Positions 8,692-16,681 of a stretch of 64,000 nucleotides of DNA are shown in pieces (position 1 is the stretch's first letter; the number at the start of each line of letters is the position of its first letter). Origin of the DNA: Herminiimonas arsenitoxidans (GTDB lineage: Bacteria > Pseudomonadota > Gammaproteobacteria > Burkholderiales > Burkholderiaceae_D); assembly GCF_900130075.1 (NCBI RefSeq), contig NZ_LT671418.1, positions 3,100,001 through 3,164,000 on the forward strand, in the 5' to 3' direction. The notes below the pieces were generated by a model. The model did no database searches. It was given only the letters and a program-made list of their open reading frames with translations, and was not told the DNA's origin. The translations under genes and the position numbers were made by a program.

Positions 8692-9413
8692 TGCCGCACT
8701 TCAATACAGTCTGGGTTTATCTGGCCGGCTCACCACTGTTGTGGCTGACGGCAACCTTGCTGGCGTATCGCATTGCGACCACGATTTATGAAAAAACAAA
8801 TCGCAGTCCCTTGGCGAATCCGGTAGCGATTTCGGTGGCGATACTGGTGCTGGTGCTCTACATCAGTGACACGCCGTACAAAACCTATTTCGACGGCGCG
8901 CAGTTTGTGCACTTCTTGCTCGGGCCGGTTACGGTTGCGTTGGCGATTCCCTTGTATATGCAACTCGATAAATTGAAGCGCAACTGGTTTCCCTTGCTGG
9001 CTGGTGCTTTGATAGGCGGTGCGGCAGCAATTACTTGCGGGATGGGAGTTGCGTGGCTGTTGGGTGCGTCGCCGTTGACGGTCTTGTCTATGGCGCCGAA
9101 GTCGGTGACGATGCCGATTGCGATGGGGGTGACAGAGAAGATTGGTGGCCTGCCGACCTTGACGGCGGTGATGGTGATGCTGACCGGTATTTTCGGTTCG
9201 GGTATCGCGCATTACATTTTCAAGGCGATGAAAATCACCGACGACATTACCTGCGGCTTTACCTTGGGCGCAGCGGCGCACGGCGTTGGAACGGCACGCG
9301 CATTTCAGGTCAATCAGGAAATGGGGGCATTTGCAGGTTTGGCGATGGGGTTGTCTGGAATTTTGACGGCATTGCTGGTGCCCTTCGTGCTGAAATTACT
9401 GGGCGTAATTTAG
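8688..9413 (+). CDS. lrgB: LrgB family membrane protein
   Basis: A 241-residue multi-spanning membrane protein of the LrgB/CidB/YohK family, with the characteristic segments LSMAPKSVTMPIAMGVTEKIGG and GAAAHGVGTARAF. It overlaps lrgA by ATGA, so the two are translated together as the standard LrgAB pair. Bacterial and plant homologues act in cell-lysis control and in glycolate/pyruvate transport; which role applies here is not visible. I chose the ATG at 8688 rather than an upstream in-frame start at 8592 because the upstream part would run inside lrgA. The gene converges on the TM2 gene with a 9-bp gap. Confidence 0.87.
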   Translation: MMPHFNTVWVYLAGSPLLWLTATLLAYRIATTIYEKTNRSPLANPVAISVAILVLVLYISDTPYKTYFDGAQFVHFLLGPVTVALAIPLYMQLDKLKRNWFPLLAGALIGGAAAITCGMGVAWLLGASPLTVLSMAPKSVTMPIAMGVTEKIGGLPTLTAVMVMLTGIFGSGIAHYIFKAMKITDDITCGFTLGAAAHGVGTARAFQVNQEMGAFAGLAMGLSGILTALLVPFVLKLLGVI

Positions 9414-9422
9414 AAAATATTG

Positions 9423-9869
9423 CTAGCCGTAAGCGCCGCCGGTCAGAAACAGATCGGTGGCGCGCGCCATACTGATAATCACCGCAGTAAAACCGCAAGC
9501 GAAGGTCAGTACCAGCAGCAAAACAATCGGCCAGCGTGATGCAGATGTGCGCGCTGAGTGAGGGTTGTGTTTCGCATCCCACTTCTCATCTGACGTTAAA
9601 CCTATCGTCAATGCTTCTATCCATCCGGCAAAAATTGAGAGCGGAAACAAGGCCAGCAAACTGATGATCAGCGAGTGCGGCGCTCGCGTCAAAACGACGG
9701 CGCCGACGAAAAGCGCAAACGCACACAAATAAATCCACGCCCAGAAGTCTTTCGCACCATACAAATAAAAACGATGCGCGCCTGTGCCACCGAGCAGGAC
9801 CGCCAATAAAGTGGCGACAGTCTTGCCCTTGTGTTTGCTGCTGGCTGGGTGATTGATAACGGCATCCAT
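9423..9869 (-). CDS. TM2 domain-containing membrane protein
   Basis: A 148-residue protein with a TM2 domain near residues 14-75, including the GGTGAHRFYLYGAKDFWAW motif that joins two helices, then a cytoplasmic stretch and a further hydrophobic segment near 112-135. TM2 proteins are small inner-membrane proteins of poorly known role. It follows the two cytochrome c genes on the same strand, 15 bp after the triple-haem gene, so it may be the last gene of that operon, but I see no functional link. Confidence 0.75.
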   Translation of the reverse strand: MDAVINHPASSKHKGKTVATLLAVLLGGTGAHRFYLYGAKDFWAWIYLCAFALFVGAVVLTRAPHSLIISLLALFPLSIFAGWIEALTIGLTSDEKWDAKHNPHSARTSASRWPIVLLLVLTFACGFTAVIISMARATDLFLTGGAYG

Positions 9870-9884
9870 TAGTAACTTGGCGCA

Positions 9885-11171
9885 TTAGCGCGAGCGGTAG
9901 CGGTTGACATCGTTAGGCGAGACAGCCGTGCCCTGATTGCCCCACGCATTGCGTATGTAAGTAACGACGGAAGCGATTTCCTCATCCGTCATCGATTGAC
10001 CGAATGGCGGCATGCCGTATGGACGCGGATTGCCGGCGGTACTCGGTGCGTAACCACCGTGCAAGACCATGCGTATCGCATTGGTTGCGATTGGTGTCGT
10101 GATGGCGCGACTGTTGGCCAGTGCAGGATAAATCGATGGCACACCTTGGCCGGATGCCTGATGGCAGCTGGCGCATTGATTCTCGTACAGCTTCGCGCCG
10201 GCTGTGATCATGTTTTTCTTGGTGTTGTCGCTTACGCTTTCTGCCGTTGCGACTGGCGCAGCGATTTGTTGCGGCAAGGACTTCAGATAAACAGCCATCG
10301 CATTGATGTCTTCATGCGTCGCATATTGCAAACTATTGAAGACGACTTCTGCCATCGGGCCGCTGACTGAGCGACGCGGTGCGACGCCGGTTTGCAAGAG
10401 CGCAGCAAGATGTTCTGTTTCCCAATTACCGAGACTGGATTCTGCATCGCTATTCAATGGCGGTGCGTACCAGTTCAACATCGGGATCATGCCGCCCCCC
10501 AATTCTGCTTTCAAGTCCATACCGCCCAGCGTATCGCGTGGCGAGTGACAGGCACTGCAATGACCCAGGCCTTGCGTCATATACGCACCACGATTCCATT
10601 CCATCGATTGTTTGTCGTCATTGACGTATTGGCCAGGACGGAAGTACAGGGCGCGCCATACATAGAGCGATGCGCGATTGTCATAAGGGAAGCGCAAATC
10701 CGGCGCACGATTCTTTTGACTGACTGCCGGTAATGTTTGCAGGTAGGCGAAGATCGCATCCGAATCGGCACGCGTGACCTTGGTGTAATTCGTGTACGGG
10801 AAGGCCGGGTACAAGAGGCTGCCGTCTTTCGATTTGCCATTGTGCATGGCTTGCCAGAAATCGCCGTTTGTCCATTTGCCGAGACCGGTTTCTGCATCTG
10901 GCGTCAGATTGGATGTGTAGATATTGCCGAAAGGTGTAGGCACGGTGCGACCACCCGCATACGACTCGCCACCGCGTGAGGTGTGGCAGCTCATGCAGTT
11001 GCCGACACGTGCCAGATATTCGCCTTGTTTCAGTTGTTGCGCAGGGTCGGCCGGTGGCACTGATGGCTGGTCGATATCAGGATTTCTGTTTGCCAGAAAC
11101 AGCCACGCGACGAAGATGGCGATGACGGCCAGCAGCAGTGCGAATAGGCGCGATAAGTATTGTCGTTTCAT
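9885..11171 (-). CDS. Triple-haem cytochrome c, alcohol dehydrogenase subunit II-like
   Basis: A 428-residue periplasmic membrane-anchored cytochrome with an N-terminal hydrophobic anchor (about residues 8-27) and three CxxCH haem sites at Cys59-His63, Cys205-His209 and Cys333-His337. Size, three haems and spacing match the cytochrome subunit of membrane alcohol, gluconate or aldehyde dehydrogenases of acetic acid and related bacteria, which passes electrons to ubiquinone. No dehydrogenase subunit is adjacent; the only partner is the dihaem cytochrome just upstream (24-bp gap). The electron donor is therefore unknown. Confidence 0.85.
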   Translation of the reverse strand: MKRQYLSRLFALLLAVIAIFVAWLFLANRNPDIDQPSVPPADPAQQLKQGEYLARVGNCMSCHTSRGGESYAGGRTVPTPFGNIYTSNLTPDAETGLGKWTNGDFWQAMHNGKSKDGSLLYPAFPYTNYTKVTRADSDAIFAYLQTLPAVSQKNRAPDLRFPYDNRASLYVWRALYFRPGQYVNDDKQSMEWNRGAYMTQGLGHCSACHSPRDTLGGMDLKAELGGGMIPMLNWYAPPLNSDAESSLGNWETEHLAALLQTGVAPRRSVSGPMAEVVFNSLQYATHEDINAMAVYLKSLPQQIAAPVATAESVSDNTKKNMITAGAKLYENQCASCHQASGQGVPSIYPALANSRAITTPIATNAIRMVLHGGYAPSTAGNPRPYGMPPFGQSMTDEEIASVVTYIRNAWGNQGTAVSPNDVNRYRSR

Positions 11172-11195
11172 GGGTATGCGTCTTCGTTTTTCTTT

Positions 11196-11930
11196 TTAAG
11201 GTGCGAGATTGCCGCACTCGAGAGGAAGCTTCGTGGTGATGGCGGGCGCGGGTGTCGCATCAGCCGGCACGCGCTGTTCGGATAACCATGATGCGGCGGC
11301 GGTGATATCCGCTGCGCTCATTTTCATGACGATATCTGCCATGCAGTCTGGTTTGGCAGCGTGACGTGTACCGATTTTCCAGGCACCGATTTGCCCCAAC
11401 AGGTAATCGCGTGGCAAGCCGATCAGGCCGGGAATGGCTGGCGCTGTGCCGGTCATTTTTGCGCTATGGCAGGCGACGCAGGCGGGGATACCTTTTTCCT
11501 TGTCGCCGTGATGCACCAGCAGACGGCCGCGTTCCAGTTCGGCTGGATTGGACTGAGTGGGTTGCGGTTCTGGATACGGTGGATGCTGATCAGAGAAGTA
11601 TTGCGCGATCTCGCGCAGATAGGCGTCCGACATGTTTTCCAGCATTGCGGTCATGACGGGATAAGTGCGCTTGCCGTCGCGGAAGTTGATTAACTGGTTA
11701 TATAGATAGCCGGCTGGTTTGCCAGCTATGCGCGGGTAATAGCCATCACTGCCGGCGCGACCTTCCTTGCCGTGGCAGACCACGCAAGCGGCGACGCGTT
11801 GTGCGATGGTATCGGGAACCTTGCCTTCATCGGCGGCGCTGGAGATGCCGGCAGTGAGCACTAGGCAACTAGCGGTGAAAAGTCGGACGAAACGAAAACA
11901 CTTACTGAGCATAGCGTGCAATGCACTCAT
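11196..11930 (-). CDS. Dihaem cytochrome c, c4-like
   Basis: A 244-residue exported protein with a signal peptide ending near residue 33 (AGISSAA) and two class I haem motifs, Cys49-His53 (CVVCH) and Cys151-His155 (CVACH), with methionines after each that could be sixth ligands. The two-domain layout resembles cytochrome c4. An alternative start six codons in (11912) gives a signal peptide of more usual length. It is the first gene of a likely three-gene unit with the triple-haem cytochrome and the TM2 protein. Confidence 0.84.
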   Translation of the reverse strand: MSALHAMLSKCFRFVRLFTASCLVLTAGISSAADEGKVPDTIAQRVAACVVCHGKEGRAGSDGYYPRIAGKPAGYLYNQLINFRDGKRTYPVMTAMLENMSDAYLREIAQYFSDQHPPYPEPQPTQSNPAELERGRLLVHHGDKEKGIPACVACHSAKMTGTAPAIPGLIGLPRDYLLGQIGAWKIGTRHAAKPDCMADIVMKMSAADITAAASWLSEQRVPADATPAPAITTKLPLECGNLAP

Positions 11931-12139
11931 TTTTATAGGTCTCTTGGCCGGTTAGCGTCGACGTACAGAGATGTCCTCTCTGTAACTTGTCGGAAGTTCC
12001 ACATGATACTGCAAGGGTAAGAGCTAACCTCCGCTTTAGCCAGCATCAGAAGGCGGAGAAAAAACCGGAGCAGTTTGCAGAAGTGCAGAGAAAAACAGTA
12101 TTGCGATGGTTAAAAGGGCAATGCAGGCATGAAATTTTT

Positions 12140-13555
12140 TCAAGCCATCTGTTTGGCCAGTTGTCCCAGCGTTGCCAGCGCGGCTTCCATGCGTGCATCC
12201 CAGATGTGACCGTAATTCAATCGGATGCAATTGGTAAAACCGTGGTGCGCAGAAAAAATCGGTCCTGGCGCGATGCTGATGCCTAGTGCCAGCGCTTGCC
12301 TATGCAATTCCAGCGCATTCACTTTATGTGGCAATTCGACCCACAGAAAATAACCGCCTTTAGGTCGTGTTGCCTGCGTACCGAGTGGGAAGTGGCGTGC
12401 AATCGCTTCCATGAATAGTGTTTGCTGCACCGACAAGGTGTGACGCAATTGGCGCAGGTGACGGTCATAACCGCCTTTTTCCAGATAGGCAGCGAGTGCG
12501 GCTTGTGCCGGAGCGGATGCGGCCAAAGTCGTCGTCAGTTTGTGGCGTGCGACGGCGCGTGTATAACGCCCGGGCGCGGCCCAGCCGACGCGATATCCGG
12601 GTGCGAGACATTTGGAGAAAGACGAACAGTGCATGACCAAACCTTTGGTATCAAAGGCTTTGGCCGGCATAGGGCGTTTGTCACTGAAATATAGTTCGCC
12701 GTAGACATCGTCTTCTATCAGCGGGATTTCATGCTGTGCGAGTAGTGCGACCAGGTCGCGTTTCTTTTCATCCGGCATCAGGCTGCCAAGCGGATTCTGG
12801 AATGTCGTCATCAACCAGCAGGCTTTTGGTTTATGACGCTCGATAGCACGTGTCAGCGCCGCCAGATCTATTCCTTCGCGCGGATGCGTCGGCACTTCTA
12901 TCGCATGCAAGCCATTGCGTTCCAGCGATTGCAGCGCTGCGTAAAAAGTTGGCGATTCAACCAGCACCGCATCGCCGGGACGCGTTACTGCGGTTAGACA
13001 AAGATTCAGCGCATCGAGCGCACCGTTGGTGATGACGATTTCATCAGTATGTATATGCAAGCCATCGGTCAGATAACGCAAGGCGATCTGGCGGCGCAAT
13101 TGCGGATTGCCCGGCGTCAGGTCATCGACGGCGCTCCACGGATCGAGTTGCTGCACGCTGGATGCCATTGCGCGTGCGAGTCGCGCCATCGGGAATAGCA
13201 AAGGGCTGGGGAAGGCTGAGCCTAGCGGGACGACGTCGCGCATCTTGGCTGACTCCAGTACTTCAAACACGCGCTCGCTGATATCGACTGGTGATGAGGC
13301 CTCATCCGGTTGCGATGCCTGTTCTGGCTCCGGCGGCAGCTTCTGCGCGCCGCCTGCAACGTAATAACCGGAGCGTTCACGTGCGCGTATCAGGCCGCGC
13401 GCTTCCAGCAGGTAATAAGCCTGGAAGACAGTAGACGGACTGACATTGCGGCTGATGCTGGCTTGTCGCACCGAAGGCAGACGATCACCTAAACGCAAGA
13501 CGCCATCCTGTATGGATTGCGCGAGTTCGGCGGCGAGCGTTTCATACAATTTCAT
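12140..13555 (-). CDS. MocR/PdxR-type transcriptional regulator with aminotransferase domain
   Basis: A 471-residue fusion of a GntR winged helix-turn-helix (about residues 1-75, with LPSVRQASISRNVSPSTVFQAY) and a class I aminotransferase fold. The PLP lysine is in SSFSKCLAPGYRVGW. Such proteins use PLP or an amino compound as effector to control vitamin B6, GABA or amino acid genes. The ATG at 13555 gives the normal family N-terminus MKLYETLA; the frame stays open to 13732, but that extension would run into rnpB on the other strand and is not credible. The target genes are not evident; the nearest divergent gene is rnpB. Confidence 0.87.
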   Translation of the reverse strand: MKLYETLAAELAQSIQDGVLRLGDRLPSVRQASISRNVSPSTVFQAYYLLEARGLIRARERSGYYVAGGAQKLPPEPEQASQPDEASSPVDISERVFEVLESAKMRDVVPLGSAFPSPLLFPMARLARAMASSVQQLDPWSAVDDLTPGNPQLRRQIALRYLTDGLHIHTDEIVITNGALDALNLCLTAVTRPGDAVLVESPTFYAALQSLERNGLHAIEVPTHPREGIDLAALTRAIERHKPKACWLMTTFQNPLGSLMPDEKKRDLVALLAQHEIPLIEDDVYGELYFSDKRPMPAKAFDTKGLVMHCSSFSKCLAPGYRVGWAAPGRYTRAVARHKLTTTLAASAPAQAALAAYLEKGGYDRHLRQLRHTLSVQQTLFMEAIARHFPLGTQATRPKGGYFLWVELPHKVNALELHRQALALGISIAPGPIFSAHHGFTNCIRLNYGHIWDARMEAALATLGQLAKQMA

Positions 13556-13654
13556 GTAATGGGTCTCTGCGTACGGGGAAAGTGGGGCGAACCTGTGAAA
13601 TATCGCGCACGCGCATGATAAAACATTATTCGCGCTTCCTACTGCGTGGTGGAC

Positions 13655-13660
13655 TACAAT
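13655..13660 (+). promoter_or_regulatory. rnpB -10 element
   Basis: TACAAT lies 7 bp before the predicted 5' end of the RNase P RNA, the right distance for a sigma70 -10 box. The matching -35 region is weak. Confidence 0.55.
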
Positions 13661-13667
13661 GACGCCT

Positions 13668-13991
13668 GAAGTAAGCCAAGACAACCGCTGGCTGTCATTT
13701 CGGTGATGGCGGGAGGAAGGTCCGGACTCCATAGAGCAGGGTGACGGTTAACGGCCGTCCGCCGTGAGGCGAGGAATAGGGCCACAGAGACGAGCGTATT
13801 AAGTTACGGTGAAACGCGGTAACCTCCACTCGGAGCAATTCCAAATAGGCACGCGTTGACGTTGCTCGCGGAGCGTGCGGGTAGGAAGCTTGAGCCGTGG
13901 AGTAATTCACGGCCTAGAGGAATGGTTGTCATAACGAATAAGCTTGCTTATTCGTCGTAACAGAATCCGGCCTATCGGCTTGCTTCAACTT
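13668..13991 (+). ncRNA. rnpB: RNase P RNA, bacterial class A
   Basis: The catalytic RNA of ribonuclease P, which matures tRNA 5' ends. Conserved elements in order are the GAAG start, GGAGGAAGGTCCGGACTCC near 13710-13730, AGGGTGACGG, GAGGAATAGGGCCACAGA, GTGAAACGCGGTAACCTCC, the CAATTCCAAATAGG segment, GGTAGGAAGCTTGAGCC, CCTAGAGGAATGGTTGTC, and the 3' ACAGAATCCGGCCTATCGG. An extra short hairpin (13934-13955, arms ACGAATAAG) lies between the P2 strand and ACAGAA, where E. coli has only a short linker; it resembles a P19 helix. The ends are approximate. It diverges from the MocR gene. Confidence 0.93.
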
Positions 13992-13998
13992 CTTTCTA

Positions 13999-14031
13999 AA
14001 GCGGTGCGACTATCTGTCGCGCCGCTTTTTC
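13999..14031 (+). terminator. rnpB intrinsic terminator
   Basis: GCGGTGCGAC pairs with GTCGCGCCGC around a short loop, followed by TTTTTCTTTTT. It directly follows the RNase P RNA. Confidence 0.88.
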
Positions 14032-14185
14032 TTTTTGTGCGCGATATTTTCATCGCAGCAATGTTGCTGCCTGAATAGGCATGTCTGCGCCTACGTTCAG
14101 CATGCAGATAATTGAATCTGTTCCAGCAGGCCCTCCGTATATCACTACGCAATCTTGCAAATAGCCTGTACCGAAAGGAACGATC

Positions 14186-14740
14186 ATGCGCAAACTCTCT
14201 TACGCCTTGCTACTCTCTGCCTCACTCGCATCCGTATCATTCGCTTATGCCGCCGATGCTGTGATGGTTGGTGGTCAAAGCATGTTGCCTAGCAAGGATA
14301 TTGTCGACAACGCTGTTAACTCTGCCGATCACACGACTTTGGTTGCTGCAGTTAAAGCCGCTGGTTTGGTTGATACATTGAAAGGAAAAGGTCCGTTTAC
14401 TGTATTTGCACCAACCAATGCTGCCTTCGGTAAATTGCCAGCAGGCACAGTAGATACCTTGGTCAAGCCAGAAAACAAAGCAACGCTGACAAAAATCCTG
14501 ACCTATCACGTCGTGCCAGGAAAATATGACTTCGCTGCATTGGAAAAAGAAATCAAAAAACACAAAGGCACAGCACAATTGGCAACTGCCAATGGCGCAA
14601 AACTGACCTTTGTGATGAATGGTAAACACAATATCAATGTGAAAGATGACAGCGGCAACACTGCCAGCATCAGCACATATGATGTTTATCAGTCGAATGG
14701 TGTGATCAACGTGATTGATACGGTGTTGATCCCTAAATAA
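14186..14740 (+). CDS. Secreted fasciclin (FAS1) domain protein
   Basis: A 184-residue protein with a signal peptide ending near residue 23 (SFAYAADA) and a single FAS1 domain over about residues 35-183. Family motifs seen are the first box KGKGPFTVFAPTNAAFGKLP and the second box with YDVYQSNGVINVIDTVLIP at the end. FAS1 proteins are extracytoplasmic adhesion-type proteins; single-domain bacterial members are widespread with no fixed function. AAAGGAACG precedes the ATG. It is a single-gene unit between the rnpB terminator and its own double hairpin. Confidence 0.88.
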   Translation: MRKLSYALLLSASLASVSFAYAADAVMVGGQSMLPSKDIVDNAVNSADHTTLVAAVKAAGLVDTLKGKGPFTVFAPTNAAFGKLPAGTVDTLVKPENKATLTKILTYHVVPGKYDFAALEKEIKKHKGTAQLATANGAKLTFVMNGKHNINVKDDSGNTASISTYDVYQSNGVINVIDTVLIPK

Positions 14741-14760
14741 TGGGTGGTGTTTGATGGGTG

Positions 14761-14814
14761 AACGACTGCCGTCACAGTCGTTCAACGCGCGAGTCTTAGG
14801 CTCGCGCGTTTTTT
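14761..14814 (+). terminator. Terminator after the FAS1 gene (two stacked hairpins)
   Basis: Two hairpins follow each other: AACGACTG/CAGTCGTT (14761-14782) and AACGCGCGAG/CTCGCGCGTT (14784-14793 and 14801-14810), then TTTTATT. The second hairpin plus T-run is a strong intrinsic terminator. Confidence 0.88.
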
Positions 14815-14942
14815 ATTGGTGCGCTGATTAGCATTGCATGTGTGGGTGACTATCTGTGTTGTATGGAGAAATGCTTCTTGCGTGAACTAGCTTGCATGCG
14901 GCACGATCTATCTTTTATCGTCATTCCACACAGGAGTTTGCA

Positions 14943-15095
14943 ATGAATCTGCACATTACACTTGGTCCACTTCTCGCCTTGATCGCCGGCATCCTGATTT
15001 TGTTGATGCCACGTCTGCTGAATTTTATTGTTGCCTTGTATTTGATCGTGATCGGCTTGATCGGTTTGTTCGGAACGGGTTCATTTCTGAGGTAG
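14943..15095 (+). CDS. 50-residue membrane peptide, DUF3096-like
   Basis: A 50-residue peptide that is almost wholly hydrophobic, with two predicted helices (about residues 5-22 and 26-45) and the LLALIAGILILLMPRLLNFIVALYLIVIGLIGL pattern typical of DUF3096 proteins (written here only as a family pattern: a PRLLN turn between helices). AGGAG lies 7 bases upstream of this ATG, which decides against the longer frame from 14892. Function is unknown; it is probably an inner-membrane peptide. Confidence 0.78.
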   Translation: MNLHITLGPLLALIAGILILLMPRLLNFIVALYLIVIGLIGLFGTGSFLR

Positions 15096-15168
15096 AGCAG
15101 GGCACGCGCATACCCTGGACGGACATGCTATAACAGAACAAATCGCCCTCCCGAGACCAAGGCAAATC

Positions 15169-15666
15169 ATGAAAAACAAGATAGCCGTCTTCATCAGTTG
15201 CGTCTTATTGACTTCAGTCGTGTATGCCGCAGATATCTACCGTTGGGTTGATGGGAATGGCCGTGTCTATTTTTCTGACACAGTGCCTGAACGCTACAAG
15301 GGCGTAGCAACCAAGGTCGATACCAGTGATTCTGAGCTGACCGCGAGCCAGCGCCAGGATGCCGCCGAACGTGCCGCGCGTGAGAAGGCCATTGTTGAGC
15401 GTGCTGAGGATGAACGCAGTGCTCCCGCAAGACCGAGTGGCGCAATCATGGGTGAACCAAGTAGCGTCTCCAAGAGGCAGTTCGATTGTGAGCGCATGCA
15501 GAGGGAATACCGGGAAAGTCAGGAGTGCTTTGCTCCTTATGTCATACGTGGGCGCAATGGCAAACGCCGTCCTGGTGCCGTGCGGGAAGAGGCTTTCTTG
15601 TACTGTAAATCGGTTCCCGATCCTTCAGTGCAGTGCGGATCGCAACCACAATATATTGGGCAGTAA
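15169..15666 (+). CDS. DUF4124 domain-containing exported protein
   Basis: A 165-residue protein with an N-terminal signal peptide (cleavage near residue 20, VVYA-AD) followed by the DUF4124 motif DIYRWVDGNGRVYFSDTVP. A charged Ala/Glu/Arg-rich middle (about 55-95) probably forms a coiled coil. The C-terminal 60 residues contain several cysteines (CERM, ECF, YCKS, QCG) that could form disulfides in the periplasm. Function is unknown. It is the last gene before the mraZ regulatory region. Confidence 0.8.
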   Translation: MKNKIAVFISCVLLTSVVYAADIYRWVDGNGRVYFSDTVPERYKGVATKVDTSDSELTASQRQDAAERAAREKAIVERAEDERSAPARPSGAIMGEPSSVSKRQFDCERMQREYRESQECFAPYVIRGRNGKRRPGAVREEAFLYCKSVPDPSVQCGSQPQYIGQ

Positions 15667-16126
15667 GGGTTCAAGCCTAGTGCAGGACATGCGTTTGGCG
15701 TTCGGTGCTTTTCTGTCTCGGCTGTTTTCTTTCACCTATCTTCGGTACACATCTTAATCGCGCTTTTTTTCATGATTTGGCATGAAGTGAATTGTTAAAA
15801 ACGAATCAATTTTGTAGCGTTTAACATTTTTCTGTCATCGCTTGCGTTTCGTCGGCACAGAATTTCCGACTTCTGCCCAGAAATCGTCATAAAGCAGAGC
15901 TTTCAGCGATATTGACGACAAGTCACACCAAAATCCCCACAGCTATTTCTCCCTTTGTGAAGCAGGTATTACTGGATAAACACATGTGTTTATCTGATGT
16001 GCCACTTTCACTATCAATCATAAGTGCTTAATTCTTAGAGATATTTAACAAATGTGTTGCGTTAGCGTAATGCGCTAAGTCATTGACTTCATTGAAAAAA
16101 ACCTTGTTTTTACCCCTGAATATCGC
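15667..16126. other. Long intergenic region upstream of the mra promoter
   Basis: About 460 bp, more A/T-rich than its surroundings, with no gene I can support. It contains a 20-bp perfect palindrome (15975-15994) and a TTAGCG/CGCTAA palindrome with a 5-bp centre (16062-16078). The rest shows no recognisable RNA or mobile element. Confidence 0.6.
15975..15994. promoter_or_regulatory. 20-bp perfect palindrome, candidate operator
   Basis: GATAAACACATGTGTTTATC reads the same on both strands with no spacer. A perfect palindrome this long is expected in well under one copy per 64 kb by chance. It lies about 150 bp upstream of the mra promoter and 310 bp after the DUF4124 gene. I do not recognise the binding protein. 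Confidence 0.5.
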
Positions 16127-16155
16127 TTGACCGGCAATGGTGCATCCTCTAAAGT
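16127..16155 (+). promoter_or_regulatory. Sigma70-type promoter of the mra/dcw cluster
   Basis: TTGACC (16127-16132), a 17-bp spacer and TAAAGT (16150-16155) fit a sigma70 promoter upstream of mraZ. The -10 box overlaps the first repeat of the MraZ operator, which fits autorepression. Confidence 0.65.
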
Positions 16156-16188
16156 GGGCAACAGTGTGAAAAAGTGTTTATTTGTGGG
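16154..16188 (+). promoter_or_regulatory. MraZ operator, four GTG repeats at 10-bp spacing
   Basis: Four direct repeats GTGGG, GTGTG, GTGTT and GTGGG start at 16154, 16164, 16174 and 16184, exactly 10 bp apart. MraZ of other bacteria binds direct GTGGG-type repeats with this spacing upstream of its own gene. The two outer copies match fully and the two inner ones partly. Confidence 0.8.
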
Positions 16189-16248
16189 GTTTTTAACCGC
16201 GAATTTCACCCAATTCAGCATGTAAAACCTACAAAAAAGGATTTCAGG

Positions 16249-16677
16249 GTGTTTCAAGGCGCGTCTTCTCTCAATCTCGATGCTAAAGGCCGGATGACTA
16301 TTCCAGCTCGGCATCGCGACGCATTGCTTTTGCAATGTGAAGGCCGCGTGACCCTGACCAAACATCCGCACGGCTGTCTTCTGTTCTTCCCGCGCCCGGT
16401 CTGGGAAAGTCACCGCGAACAAATCGCTGCGTGGCCTATGTCTGCGCGCGCGTGGCAACGTATTTTCCTTGGTAATGCTTCCGATGTGGAGATGGATGGC
16501 GCTGGTCGCATCCTGATTGCACCGGAGTTGCGCTCGGCAGTGGGCATGACACGTGATGTGATGTTGCTCGGGATGGGTAGTCATTTCGAAATCTGGGATG
16601 CAGCGAAATTGGCCGAAAGCGAATCGGAAGCGGTCGCTTCCGGCATGCCCGATGTATTAAATAATTTTTCTTTCTGA
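16249..16677 (+). CDS. mraZ: Transcriptional regulator MraZ
   Basis: A 142-residue AbrB-like DNA-binding protein with two MraZ repeats, beginning [23 protein letters not shown] and with the second copy near [19 protein letters not shown]. It represses or tunes its own operon by binding direct repeats upstream. I chose a GTG start at 16249 because it gives exactly the normal family length and N-terminus and has AAGG upstream; the frame is open to 16174 but that ATG/GTG lies within the operator. It is the first gene of the cluster and is followed by rsmH after 4 bases. Confidence 0.93.
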   Translation: MFQGASSLNLDAKGRMTIPARHRDALLLQCEGRVTLTKHPHGCLLFFPRPVWESHREQIAAWPMSARAWQRIFLGNASDVEMDGAGRILIAPELRSAVGMTRDVMLLGMGSHFEIWDAAKLAESESEAVASGMPDVLNNFSF

Positions 16678-16681
16678 CGCC

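Noticed and set aside
13556..13732. N-terminal extension of the MocR gene into rnpB
   Set aside because: The added 59 codons overlap the RNase P RNA, and the normal MocR N-terminus starts at 13555.
16075..16584. A 169-codon minus-strand frame across the mraZ promoter
   Set aside because: It overlaps the MraZ operator and mraZ itself and has no homology signal.
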